From positions 124,001-188,000 of the forward strand of contig MEOQ01000042.1 of assembly GCA_001769275.1 (NCBI GenBank): 64,000 nucleotides of DNA, in the 5' to 3' direction. A model generated the notes under the pieces. It was not told where the DNA came from and did no database searches. It worked only from the letters and a program-made list of their open reading frames with translations. Positions within the stretch are counted from its first letter, which is position 1; each line of letters starts with the position of its first letter. The stretch is from Bacteroidetes bacterium GWF2_43_63 (lineage in GTDB: Bacteria > Bacteroidota > Bacteroidia > Bacteroidales > DTU049). Both the position numbers and the translations under genes were made by a program. This document shows, piece after piece, positions 8,825 to 15,886 of the stretch.

Positions 8825-9457
8825 TCACTTCATTGACTCCATAAGTTCAAAGAAATACCTTGACTCTTTCGTACTATACAACTTGTACCAGGCCGAGACT
8901 GTTTCTTCCTTCATTACTTCGGTTCTCTTCAAGATTTCATATGTAAACTCCAGTGGTGCCAATCCGGAAGCTGTTATCAGATTGCCGTCGCACACTGCCG
9001 GACAGTCGATATAATTATCTTGTCCTTTATATTCAGGACACATCATTTCCAGAAATCCTTTGCCATTACTCGTGTGCTTTCGGCTATTTAAAATCCCAGC
9101 ATTTGCTAATGCAGCTGTTGCACCGCATATTGCTGCCACAATAACACCGCGGTCAATCAGGTTTTCAACTATTTCAATTACACTCTTCTGCTCTTCCTCC
9201 ATCCATGTATCCGCGCCAGGAAGAATCAGCAAATCACCATCAGAAAATTCAACTTCAGATAGTTTCAAATCTGCAGTAATGCTCATTCCACCCATTGATG
9301 TTACAGGATTCAGGCTTTGAGAAACCTTCCGGATAGTTACTTTCCCGTTTTTTAGGAATCTTCCGCTGTTCAGTTCCGCGGTAATCTGAGCAATCTCCCA
9401 ATCGGCCATTGTATCCAATACGTATAGATAGCAATTGTTCAATTTTGAATTTTTCAT
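8825..9457 (-). CDS. DJ-1/PfpI family protein (type 1 glutamine amidotransferase-like)
   Basis: A 210-residue single-domain cytoplasmic protein of the DJ-1/ThiJ/PfpI superfamily. Residues near 75 read DGDLLILPGADTW, the usual strand-turn with an acidic/glycine turn. Residues around 105 read VIVAAICGATAALANAG, the nucleophile elbow with the conserved cysteine. Then come a His-containing loop (SRKHTSNGKGF) and a second cysteine patch (YIDCPAVCDGNLITASG). Family members include chaperones, glyoxalase III-like enzymes and amidases, and the exact activity cannot be read here. It is the last gene of a four-gene same-strand block, 39 bp after the 9497-9925 gene, so they may be co-transcribed. Confidence 0.85.
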   Translation of the reverse strand: MKNSKLNNCYLYVLDTMADWEIAQITAELNSGRFLKNGKVTIRKVSQSLNPVTSMGGMSITADLKLSEVEFSDGDLLILPGADTWMEEEQKSVIEIVENLIDRGVIVAAICGATAALANAGILNSRKHTSNGKGFLEMMCPEYKGQDNYIDCPAVCDGNLITASGLAPLEFTYEILKRTEVMKEETVSAWYKLYSTKESRYFFELMESMK

Positions 9458-9496
9458 GTTATGTTCCTTTTGATTGTTGTAAAATATGAATGACGT

Positions 9497-9925
9497 TTAA
9501 CGATTTGCGGCTTTGCTTTTGCCCATTTGCCATGTTCCTGTTGTCTTTACACCTATTAACATCATTAATCCGTTCATGAAAACACCAAATTTTATTTTCC
9601 AAAAACCCTCAATTTTATCATCTGTTATTGTTCCTTTATAATATATCTTCGGATGTTTTTTATTATATGTTTTCATTTTCCCATTAATCAAAAAACTAGC
9701 TATTGGCATTTCTTTAATAAATGTGATTTCGTTCCCGTTCTTTTCACCATTTATTATACCTTTCCCGGGTGTACCTCCAGTATCAATATCATCCTCAACA
9801 AATCCGTTAAAATGTCCGTTTTCAAATTCTGTTATTTCAAGATTAAACAAAGTCAGATCATGTTTTAATTGCTTCTGGATTTTTTGATTATCATATTGAT
9901 AATGTCCTTTGTACTTGCCAATCAT
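9497..9925 (-). CDS. Hypothetical cytoplasmic protein, 142 residues
   Basis: I do not recognise a family. There is no signal peptide or membrane helix. The sequence is lysine- and aspartate-rich with alternating hydrophobics, e.g. HDLTLFNLEITEFENGHFNG, EITFIKEMPIASF and KIYYKGTITDD, typical of a small all-beta fold such as a lipocalin-like barrel. Several short lines pair a turn with GxI/GxV strands. The gene is AT-rich. It is transcribed with the DJ-1 gene 39 bp downstream. Its upstream side (9969-9975) ends the recombination-site-like sequence of the neighbouring gene unit, placing it inside the putative cassette block. Confidence 0.65.
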   Translation of the reverse strand: MIGKYKGHYQYDNQKIQKQLKHDLTLFNLEITEFENGHFNGFVEDDIDTGGTPGKGIINGEKNGNEITFIKEMPIASFLINGKMKTYNKKHPKIYYKGTITDDKIEGFWKIKFGVFMNGLMMLIGVKTTGTWQMGKSKAANR

Positions 9926-9968
9926 GATTCCCTTGTTTTAATTTTCGACTGTGTTTTCTTTGCGTGCT

Positions 9969-10065
9969 GAATAACGTTTTTGGGCTTTGCGTTCGGGCGG
10001 GTTTCGGAGCACAAAACTTCATTAAACCACTGAACCGCCAATTTCTTGTAGGTGCTGTTATGCGT
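9969..10065 (-). repeat. Imperfect palindromic intergenic site, integron attC-like
   Basis: The outer arms are ATAAC (9971-9975) and GTTAT (10057-10061). An inner stem pairs GGCGG at 9996 with CCGCC at 10035, extended by TTTC/GAA pairing. The GTTATGCGT at 10057-10065 is the exact complement of ACGCATAAC at 10750-10758, on the other side of the 10073-10717 gene. That is the R''/R' relation expected of an integron cassette. The attC identity is inferred. Confidence 0.55.
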
Positions 10066-10072
10066 TCGTTTT

Positions 10073-10717
10073 TTATCGCTCACTCTCATTGTAAGTCACT
10101 CGTTTTTTATTGTCTATAATTTCAAATGTCTGAGACTTTGTAAAGTCTCCGCTTTCATAATTTATGGTCTCAACTTTCATTTCCTTTGGCAGGTCATATG
10201 CCAAAGAGAATGAATAGTCGGGTAAGAAACCATCATATTGATAATTATACATAATGTTCGTTGCTTCAATTGGCAGTTTTGGAAACCAATTCATTCCTGC
10301 AATTTCTTGATATTCTCTGATTGTCAAATTTTCTGCTGTTGTCCCGTTAGCAAGTCCATTTGCCGGTTTGATTTTGTCAGCAATTTCACTTCTAAATTGT
10401 CGGTTTATGATTACATTCTTTACAAACTTTATGGAATAGTCAACATACAAGTATGATGAGATTAAAACTGTCAGAATAATAGCTGATTTTAATTTGGTCC
10501 GTGTCGCTTGTATATTTTTCTTTCGGAAGTAGAAAATAAGTATTCGCATACCAATAAGTGCAAGTGCTGTAAAGCCGAGTATCTTTAAAAACCCCAATGG
10601 TCTAACCAAGTCGTTGAATATTAATTCAAGTTCGTCTGTCCAAAATGCAAGTAGAGCAGTCAAGACGGTTAAATTTACTGTCGCTATGAGTAGATATTTA
10701 AAAGACTTTTTTAGCAT
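10073..10717 (-). CDS. Hypothetical membrane protein, 214 residues
   Basis: No family recognised. The N-terminal half has three hydrophobic segments: YLLIATVNLTVLTALLAFW at residues ~8-26, a second at ~43-62 (GFLKILGFTALALIGMRILI) and a third at ~78-94. A soluble C-terminal domain of about 115 residues follows, with GMNWFPKLPIEATNIMYNYQ near the middle. It ends in acidic ESER. The topology suggests an inner-membrane anchor with an extracytoplasmic or cytoplasmic sensor-like domain. The gene is flanked by a private inverted repeat (GTTATGCGT and ACGCATAAC), making a self-contained unit. A TATATTTG box lies 59 bp upstream. AT-rich like its neighbours. Confidence 0.65.
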   Translation of the reverse strand: MLKKSFKYLLIATVNLTVLTALLAFWTDELELIFNDLVRPLGFLKILGFTALALIGMRILIFYFRKKNIQATRTKLKSAIILTVLISSYLYVDYSIKFVKNVIINRQFRSEIADKIKPANGLANGTTAENLTIREYQEIAGMNWFPKLPIEATNIMYNYQYDGFLPDYSFSLAYDLPKEMKVETINYESGDFTKSQTFEIIDNKKRVTYNESER

Positions 10718-10752
10718 TTTATTCTGTCGGTGTCGGTTGTCCTAAAATGACG

Positions 10753-10913
10753 CATAACGTCCCGCAGACGCACCACAAATATAGCAATTACCATCATATA
10801 AATGTAATATTCTGTTTAATAATTTCTGGTCAGGATGTATGCAATGTTGAAGCGGGCTACAACCCTTCGCATACTACTGAAACCTTTATTGGCGATATTG
10901 AGTGTTGTGCTTA
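10753..10913 (-). repeat. Second attC-like intergenic site with a 37-bp repeated end
   Basis: The end at 10753-10789 is repeated at 11499-11535 with four mismatches in 37. The opposite end, GTTGTGCTTA at 10904-10913, contains the stop codon of the 10911-11417 gene. It pairs with TAAGCACAAC at 11495-11504 beyond that gene's start. Inside lie GCGGGC and CCCTTCGC stem-forming stretches (10851-10870). Confidence 0.55.
10776..10783 (-). promoter_or_regulatory. Putative -7 box TATATTTG inside the repeated intergenic site
   Basis: Reading the minus strand, TATATTTG matches TAnnTTTG and points at the 10073-10717 gene, 59 bp from its start. The same box is conserved in the repeat copy at 11522-11529. 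Confidence 0.5.
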
Positions 10914-11417
10914 GTTGTTTATTTGTTTAATCATGTTATACAATATCTTACCATCAAATTTTTTCTTCCATTTTCCAATCTCAATGCTTCTTCCTTCATA
11001 ATCAAAACTGATTATTTCTTTGTGATAATAATGATTTTTCATGCTCTCGGGAGTAACATCTATTCCCATCACCTTGACTTGTCCTTTTGAAGTATATACA
11101 TTTGACTTGAGATTCTCTTCATATTGTAAATTCTCAATCTTATTTAATAAATATGATTTTTCTTTTTGATTATTTAATATGGTTGTAACAATTTTCAATT
11201 CACTACTAGTCAGACAAATTGACTGTTTTCGTTGAGATAAAATAATGCCGATGATTATTAAACTGCCAGAAACTACTGCACATATCAGTTTTAACAATGG
11301 ATCATACTGAATTATAAATGATATATAACCAAATACAGCTCCAATTATTATTAAAATCATTCCTGGTTTAATGGTTAATCTATCACTTTTCAACTCTCTC
11401 TCAAATTTGACATTCAT
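10911..11417 (-). CDS. Hypothetical two-helix membrane protein, 168 residues
   Basis: No family recognised with confidence. Two transmembrane helices lie close together (IKPGMILIIIGAVFGYISF at ~16-34 and LLKLICAVVSGSLIIIGIIL at ~41-60), followed by a ~105-residue cytoplasmic domain. The domain looks like a PH-like or bPH fold: LTSSELKIVTTIL, a short loop, SYLLNKIENLQYEENL, then ISFDYEGRSIEIGKWKKKF. Two helices plus such a domain occur in several bacterial membrane families. The stop codon falls within the GTTGTGCTTA arm of the flanking inverted repeat, a tight packing typical of gene cassettes. A TATATTTG box lies 105 bp upstream. Confidence 0.65.
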   Translation of the reverse strand: MNVKFERELKSDRLTIKPGMILIIIGAVFGYISFIIQYDPLLKLICAVVSGSLIIIGIILSQRKQSICLTSSELKIVTTILNNQKEKSYLLNKIENLQYEENLKSNVYTSKGQVKVMGIDVTPESMKNHYYHKEIISFDYEGRSIEIGKWKKKFDGKILYNMIKQINN

Positions 11418-11494
11418 TAATTTCTTAATTTGTTTTTAATGTTCTTTCTGTTTTAGTTTCAAATCTCATTTGATTAGTATTTGGTAGTCACAAT

Positions 11495-11535
11495 TAAGCA
11501 CAACGTCCTGCAAACGCAACACAAATATAGCAATT
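11495..11535 (-). repeat. Cassette boundary plus third copy of the repeated site end
   Basis: TAAGCACAAC (11495-11504), extended to ACAATTAAGCACAAC from 11490, is the inverse of 10904-10918 at 14 of 15 positions. It merges into the 37-bp sequence shared with 10753-10789. No gene follows for almost 190 bp, so this is the entry side of the block. Confidence 0.6.
11522..11529 (-). promoter_or_regulatory. Putative -7 box TATATTTG for the 10911-11417 gene
   Basis: Minus-strand TATATTTG, 105 bp upstream of the start codon, identical in position within the repeat to the box at 10776-10783. Confidence 0.5.
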
Positions 11536-11620
11536 GAGTCAATGCAAATCTTATTTTCTGCGTCAAAAAATATTTATAGCTGAAATTAGGTCCAGAAACA
11601 ACTTGCTGGTTTATAACAAT

Positions 11621-11668
11621 GCACCATTTCGCCCTGGTTGGTTAACTTTTGCACCAGTACACCCCGCA
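11621..11668. repeat. 48-bp direct repeat, right copy
   Basis: Partner of 8770-8817 with a 29-bp identical core at 11628-11656. It ends 55 bp before the small membrane-protein gene at 11724. Confidence 0.7.
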
Positions 11669-11723
11669 CCCCGACACATCTTTGTATCACTAACCGCCCG
11701 ACATTGGGCAAAAACGCAAAGAT

Positions 11724-11930
11724 ATGTCACAGAACGAAACAAATTCGATTGTATCAACGGCATCAGGGATGGCCGGGGGAATGGGAAAAGCGCTTTCCTT
11801 CAACCCCATTTTCGCTACTATTTCAATGCAGGCAATCCTTGAGGTTGCTCTGTATGCTGCCGTTTCGGCGCTGGCAGCATTTGCCGTAATATTAATGATT
11901 GATTTCATAAGAAACCCACGACGCAAATGA
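11724..11930 (+). CDS. Small single-pass membrane protein, 68 residues
   Basis: Starts MSQNETNSIVSTASGMAGG, then MGKALSFNPIFATISMQ, then one transmembrane helix of about 23 residues (ILEVALYAAVSALAAFAVIL), closing with the basic tail FIRNPRRK. Helix followed by positive charges suggests the C-terminus stays in the cytoplasm. The glycine pair after a polar leader faintly recalls double-glycine leaders of exported peptides, but no peptidase-transporter is in the window. A nested hairpin (ATCTTTG 11678 with CAAAGAT 11717, GCCC/GGGC inside) ends directly at the ATG, which may control translation. No function is assigned. Confidence 0.5.
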   Translation: MSQNETNSIVSTASGMAGGMGKALSFNPIFATISMQAILEVALYAAVSALAAFAVILMIDFIRNPRRK

Positions 11931-12232
11931 AATCCCTGATTAAAACAGGCGATTAGGCGGAATTGATCATGGAGTTTACCCAGCTGTCGACATTTCGACG
12001 GAGTTTACCCCGCTATCAATATTTCGACGGAGTTTATCCTGCGGAACGCAGGGCTCAATGTCCTGACTTTTGACAGCTTTGATCGTTATTGCGCTAAAAT
12101 AATTTCGACTGCCTGATAACAGAATGTTTAGAATCGTTTTTTTCACTTTTCACCGTACTAATGGCTGATTTTTGATAGCAAAAACAAGAAAAAACAGAGC
12201 GATTTTCAACATATGTCTTTGGGATGTCGCAT

Positions 12233-12386
12233 AACATTTTGCGGATCAGAAATCGATGAAGAGAAGGGCGGGCGCCGAAGGCATGATGCCTGAAATCTGT
12301 CTGAGCTGATTTATTCAAGAAGATGTTCCATGCAGCGAGTTATTTCAGGCTGTGGGGGGCAGTTCATCGATTTCCCGCAAAATGTT
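12233..12386. repeat. Nested inverted repeat (REP-like)
   Basis: The outer arms are AACATTTTGCGG..GAAATCGATGAA (12233-12260) and its complement at 12363-12386, differing by a 4-bp insertion. The inner arms are GCCTGAAAT (12288-12296) and ATTTCAGGC (12342-12350). Confidence 0.6.
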
Positions 12387-12408
12387 CAAGCGACGAGTTT
12401 TTCTTTTG

Positions 12409-12441
12409 ATACTTTTCTTTTGGCGGGCAAAAGAAAAGTAT
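12409..12441. repeat. Perfect 13-bp stem hairpin
   Basis: ATACTTTTCTTTT, a GGCGGGC loop, then AAAAGAAAAGTAT. It lies between the REP-like repeat and the MITE-end fragment. It could act as a weak terminator in either direction. Confidence 0.6.
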
Positions 12442-12545
12442 TCTCAGTCGAGGGACAGCAGGCAGGACTCAATGTGACAAAAATGGGTTTTTAGAGATGC
12501 CCTTCAGTGAATTATTTTCTGGATTTTTCAATCCAAAAAATTCAA

Positions 12546-12758
12546 TTAGCGATTACTCTTTGTATTCGAAGCAGAGTCCACACTTACGGTTGTATCGTTC
12601 AAAAAATCGTTGGCGGCATTCACTGACGAGTTTACGCTGGTGTCTTTTTTAATACTGTCTTCAAAAGCCTTCATTTCTTCCTTTTCCTTTTTCTCGGAAT
12701 TTCCGCAGGAACTCAGAAACAATGCGGCAATGATGGTGGTTGCAAAAAAGTATTTCAT
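12546..12758 (-). CDS. Small lipoprotein, 70 residues
   Basis: Starts MKYFFATTIIAALFLSSCGN, a textbook lipoprotein signal with lipobox LSSC at residue 18. The mature part is short, charged and low in complexity: EKKEKEEMKAFEDSIKKDTS, then a Ser/Asn/Thr-rich tail ending NTKSNR. A longer open frame extends to 12860, but that N-terminus has no signal and overlaps the upstream kinase gene, so the ATG at 12758 is preferred. It follows the PPK2 gene (40 bp after its stop) on the same strand and may be co-transcribed. Probably an envelope lipoprotein of unknown role. Confidence 0.75.
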   Translation of the reverse strand: MKYFFATTIIAALFLSSCGNSEKKEKEEMKAFEDSIKKDTSVNSSVNAANDFLNDTTVSVDSASNTKSNR

Positions 12759-12798
12759 GGGATTTTTTTGTAAAATTAAAAAATCTGTTTTGATCTGA

Positions 12799-13590
12799 TC
12801 ATCGTTTTTTGTACTCTTCGAGTGCTTTTTCTGCCTCGATGCGATTGTTTTCGTCATCAAAAAACCCTTTGGGATATTTCATGTCGAGCGCATCCAGTGC
12901 TTTAACAACGTGTTTGGCCACCAGATAATTGCGGTACCATTTATCGTCGGAAGGTACAATTATCCAGGGAATTTCAGGGCTGCATTTTTTGAAGATTTTT
13001 TCATACACATCCATGTATTCATCCCATTTGCGCGATTCTGAAATATCGGCCGGATCATATTTCCAATGTTTATCGGGTTTTGTCAGCCTGCGGCTGAAAC
13101 GCTTCACCTGCTCATCGCGGGAAATATGAAGATAGAACTTCAGTATATGCGTGTTGCTGTCATTCAGCAGATTTTCAAAACCATTAATATAATCATACCT
13201 GCGTTTTATTTTATCGGCCGGATACAATTTGTGAACTTCAGGAACTAAAATATCTTCGTAATGCGAGCGATTGAAAATGTGAATCTTCCCGGTTGGGGGT
13301 GTGTGCTTATGAACCCTGCGTATAAAATCATACGCATATTCTTCAGTCGTTGGTTTTTTAAATGGTGTTACACGCACGCCCATTGGATTTATTTTTCCAA
13401 AAACATGCTTCACGGTGCTGTCTTTGCCCGATGCATCCATGCCCTGCAGTATTACAAGCAGGCTGTGTTTGTTTTCGGCATACAGCACCGATTGCAGTTC
13501 GCGCAATTTTTCAACCAGACGGTCAGTCTCATTGACTGTTGAAGTTTTTTCAGCGTTTGCAGGTGCGTTGGTAGAGTATTTTTCCAGCAT
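12799..13590 (-). CDS. Polyphosphate kinase 2 family protein
   Basis: Transfers phosphate between polyphosphate and a nucleotide (ADP/GDP or AMP) in the cytoplasm. The 263 residues form one P-loop kinase-like domain with a Walker A LQGMDASGKDSTVKHVF (about 48-64). The FNRSHYEDILVPEVH lid segment holds the conserved Arg and His (~107-121). A Walker B-like stretch is followed by ISRDEQVKRFSRRLTKPDKHWK and SDDKWYRN. Short PPK2 of this length are usually class I or III, but substrate preference cannot be fixed by eye. It sits between the BrkB-like membrane gene (5 bp upstream) and the small lipoprotein gene, all on the minus strand. Confidence 0.93.
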   Translation of the reverse strand: MLEKYSTNAPANAEKTSTVNETDRLVEKLRELQSVLYAENKHSLLVILQGMDASGKDSTVKHVFGKINPMGVRVTPFKKPTTEEYAYDFIRRVHKHTPPTGKIHIFNRSHYEDILVPEVHKLYPADKIKRRYDYINGFENLLNDSNTHILKFYLHISRDEQVKRFSRRLTKPDKHWKYDPADISESRKWDEYMDVYEKIFKKCSPEIPWIIVPSDDKWYRNYLVAKHVVKALDALDMKYPKGFFDDENNRIEAEKALEEYKKR

Positions 13591-13595
13591 GGGAA

Positions 13596-14555
13596 TCAGA
13601 TTTGATTGGAGTGTGTGTCTTCTTTTTCATTGGAGATGCCGTAATACAACGCGGCGTTGATTTCAAAACCAATGAGAAATATCATGGATAGAATGAAAAG
13701 GAAAAGCATGAGAATAAAGAGAGCCGAAATGCCTCCGTACACATCTTCATATCTTGTAAAACTTGAAATGAATGCATCAAAACCGATAGATGCAATCACC
13801 GTGAGAAATGCCGCCATCAGCGTTCCCGGGCTGAACAAATGAAAACGTTTCTTTTTTGCCGGAGCGAGATAATAGATGGCTGCAAGAATAAACGTGATAA
13901 AAAGAAAAAAGAAAGTGTATTTGACTATGAATACAAGACTCGCCGACCAGAAAGGACCAAGAATGTTTTTTTCGCGCAGCCAGTCGATGACAGCCTGATT
14001 TAGAAAAAATACCGGAACCGCAACCATGGCCAGCAGCAGAAGAATTAAAACAAGCAGAAAAGCGACTCCAAATTGTTTATGCAAAGGGCGGTTTTCGCGC
14101 GTGTGGTATGAATTGTTGAATATTACAATGCTTGCTCTAATGCCATTTACTGCAAAATACAATGTTGTGATAGCAGTTACAGAGATAACGCTGCCTGCAA
14201 AACCCGATGCTGCCTCAGATACTGGTTTTACAATTGAAGCGAAAATTTGCCGGGGAAGAAATGTCCCGAAAATAGAAATAAGAATGTCTTTGCTTTCATC
14301 CGGAAGCAGAATGGGAAGGGCCGTGTTGACAAGAATGAGCGCAGGAATGGCTGCCATCATGAATTTAAAGGCAAGTGCCGATGCTCTCATGGCAAGAACA
14401 GAATTTCTAAATCCTTCCATTACCAGAGTCATCACCGAATAGATGCTTCTACCTTCGCTTCCCGGGAATTTGTGGTTTTTGGAATAATTGATCATCCTGC
14501 CATATACAGGAAGCTCAGACAATCGGATCCGCTTTTTATTGTTGCCGTTAGTCAA
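13596..14555 (-). CDS. YihY/BrkB family inner-membrane protein
   Basis: A 319-residue polytopic membrane protein with six hydrophobic segments, matching the YihY/virulence factor BrkB family. The N-terminal region carries the family's RASALAFKFMMAAIPALILV segment (first helix). Next come ASGFAGSVISVTAITTLYFA with the NGIRASIVIFNNSYHT loop, and helices near 170-195, 210-235, 245-265 and 280-305. GGISALFILMLFLFILSMI precedes the conserved FEINAALYY ending. Family function is uncertain; older RNase BN assignments are wrong. Its start overlaps the stop of nadC by 8 bp, so it is translationally coupled to that operon. Confidence 0.88.
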   Translation of the reverse strand: MTNGNNKKRIRLSELPVYGRMINYSKNHKFPGSEGRSIYSVMTLVMEGFRNSVLAMRASALAFKFMMAAIPALILVNTALPILLPDESKDILISIFGTFLPRQIFASIVKPVSEAASGFAGSVISVTAITTLYFAVNGIRASIVIFNNSYHTRENRPLHKQFGVAFLLVLILLLLAMVAVPVFFLNQAVIDWLREKNILGPFWSASLVFIVKYTFFFLFITFILAAIYYLAPAKKKRFHLFSPGTLMAAFLTVIASIGFDAFISSFTRYEDVYGGISALFILMLFLFILSMIFLIGFEINAALYYGISNEKEDTHSNQI

Positions 14556-15396
14556 GTGCTTTCAGACTTAAATCAAGACTCTTTATATGATGCGTGAGCG
14601 CTCCCGAAGAAATGAAATCAACTCCGGTTTCAGCATATTCCCGAAGATTGTCGATGGTAATTCCGCCACTGGCTTCAGTTTTTACACGGCCGTTTACAAA
14701 AGCAACGGCTTCTTTCATCTTGTCGGGTTTGAAATTGTCAATCAATATGCGGCTTGCAATATTTGCATCCAGCGCCTCTTTCAGTTCTTCCATGTCGCGG
14801 ACTTCGATTTCAATTTCGAGGTCCAGTTTCTTGTCTGCAAGGTATTGCTTTGCCTGATTCAATGCTTTTGTGATTCCGCCGGCAAAATCAACATGGTTGT
14901 CTTTGATCAGGATCATATCGAACAATCCGAATCTGTGATTGTGGCCACCACCTATCCGCACCGCCATTTTTTCAAGTTCGCGAAGCAGCGGTGTCGTTTT
15001 GCGGGTATCCAGAATTTTGGTGTTGGTGCCTTCGAGCATTTTCACCATCTTGCTTGTCTGAGTGGCAATGCCGCTGAGGCGTTGCATAAAATTCAGAACC
15101 AGTCGCTCGCAGGTCAGTAGATTTTGCACGGGGCCTTCAACCAAAAAAGCAATATCACCTTTGCTGATCGCACTGCCATCGCGCAAAATGATCTGCATAG
15201 AGATATCAGGATTATAATGATGAAAAATCTGCCGGGCAAGATCGATGCCAGCCAAAATTCCTTCTTCTTTTACAAACAGGGCCATTTTGCCACGTTTTTC
15301 GGCAGGAACAGTGCTCAACGTTGTATGGTCTCCGGGACCAATGTCTTCTTTTAATGCAAAATCAATGATTTGTTCAATCGACAGGCTGCTATGCAT
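14548..15396 (-). CDS. nadC: Nicotinate-nucleotide pyrophosphorylase (carboxylating)
   Basis: Quinolinate phosphoribosyltransferase of de novo NAD synthesis: quinolinate plus PRPP gives nicotinate mononucleotide and CO2. 282 residues, the normal length. The N-terminal domain has LKEDIGPGDHTTLSTVP. The barrel carries NFMQRLSGIATQT, ILDTRKTTPLLRELEKMAVR and GGGHNHRFGLFDMILIKDNH, which include the substrate-binding Arg, His and Lys residues. EIEVRDMEELKEAL and VKTEASGGITIDN complete the PRPP site. It lies 1 bp from the DUF4783 gene and overlaps the BrkB-like gene, forming one minus-strand operon (15811 to 12546). Confidence 0.97.
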   Translation of the reverse strand: MHSSLSIEQIIDFALKEDIGPGDHTTLSTVPAEKRGKMALFVKEEGILAGIDLARQIFHHYNPDISMQIILRDGSAISKGDIAFLVEGPVQNLLTCERLVLNFMQRLSGIATQTSKMVKMLEGTNTKILDTRKTTPLLRELEKMAVRIGGGHNHRFGLFDMILIKDNHVDFAGGITKALNQAKQYLADKKLDLEIEIEVRDMEELKEALDANIASRILIDNFKPDKMKEAVAFVNGRVKTEASGGITIDNLREYAETGVDFISSGALTHHIKSLDLSLKALD

Positions 15397-15397
15397 C

Positions 15398-15811
15398 TTA
15401 CTGAATTTCGAATTTGAGAATATGAAGGGTTATTTCTGAATCCGCTTTTTGAATCACATAATAAACCTTGAAGCGGATTGCGCCGGAAACATAAGAGCCC
15501 AATGTGTAATAATTGGTGCCTGAAGTTTTTCCTTCAGAATTTACGGTGAACGAAGAAGGAGGATATTGTGAGAAAAAATCACGCATGATTATTTCAGCCT
15601 GTGTGCGGCTGAAATCACCTTTTTTGCCGGGAACACTGAGCTGAATAGTAGGAGCAAAGCAAGCGGCAAGCTGAGAGGCATCGCCTGAGCGAATGGCATC
15701 GGAAATTTTATCATTGACTTCATAAATATCAGGAATTTTCAAAGTGTCATTATTCACCGAAAATCCCTGTAAACTGAAAAAACTTAATATGAGAATGAAA
15801 AAATATTTCAT
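15398..15811 (-). CDS. DUF4783 exported protein
   Basis: 137 residues with a cleavable signal peptide (MKYFFILILSFFSLQGFS). The mature domain resembles the NTF2-like DUF4783 family found next to nadC and rlmH in many Bacteroidota. A helical start (VNDKISDAIRSGDASQLAACF) is followed by curved strands IQLSVPGKKGDFSR, YYTLGSYVSGAIRFKVYYVI and LHILKFEIQ. Likely periplasmic, with a cone-shaped binding pocket but unknown ligand. First gene of the minus-strand operon with nadC. It is divergent from rlmH with a 75-bp gap. Confidence 0.82.
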   Translation of the reverse strand: MKYFFILILSFFSLQGFSVNNDTLKIPDIYEVNDKISDAIRSGDASQLAACFAPTIQLSVPGKKGDFSRTQAEIIMRDFFSQYPPSSFTVNSEGKTSGTNYYTLGSYVSGAIRFKVYYVIQKADSEITLHILKFEIQ

Positions 15812-15886
15812 TATTTTGCATTTTTCCTCAGCGATGTCAAAATCTAAGCCAAAGATACAATTTTTGAAACTAACTCAGCCCGTATT

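Larger units (their letters stand above)
11931..12545. other. Gene-free stretch filled with repeat fragments
   Basis: Contains blocks of TTTCGACGGAGTTTA at about 11990 and 12025 that are reverse copies of the interior of the element at 6594-6776. A matching GGGCTCAATGTC fragment lies at 12052, and an inverted copy of that element's left end at 12450-12502. In between are the palindromes at 12233-12386 and 12409-12441. No coding frame with recognisable sequence was found. Confidence 0.6.

Noticed and set aside
8682..9014. 110-codon plus-strand frame at the left edge of the cassette block
   Set aside because: Overlaps the DJ-1 gene antisense and the 48-bp repeat; no domain seen.
14587..15120. 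177-codon antisense frame over nadC
   Set aside because: Shadow of a conserved enzyme gene.
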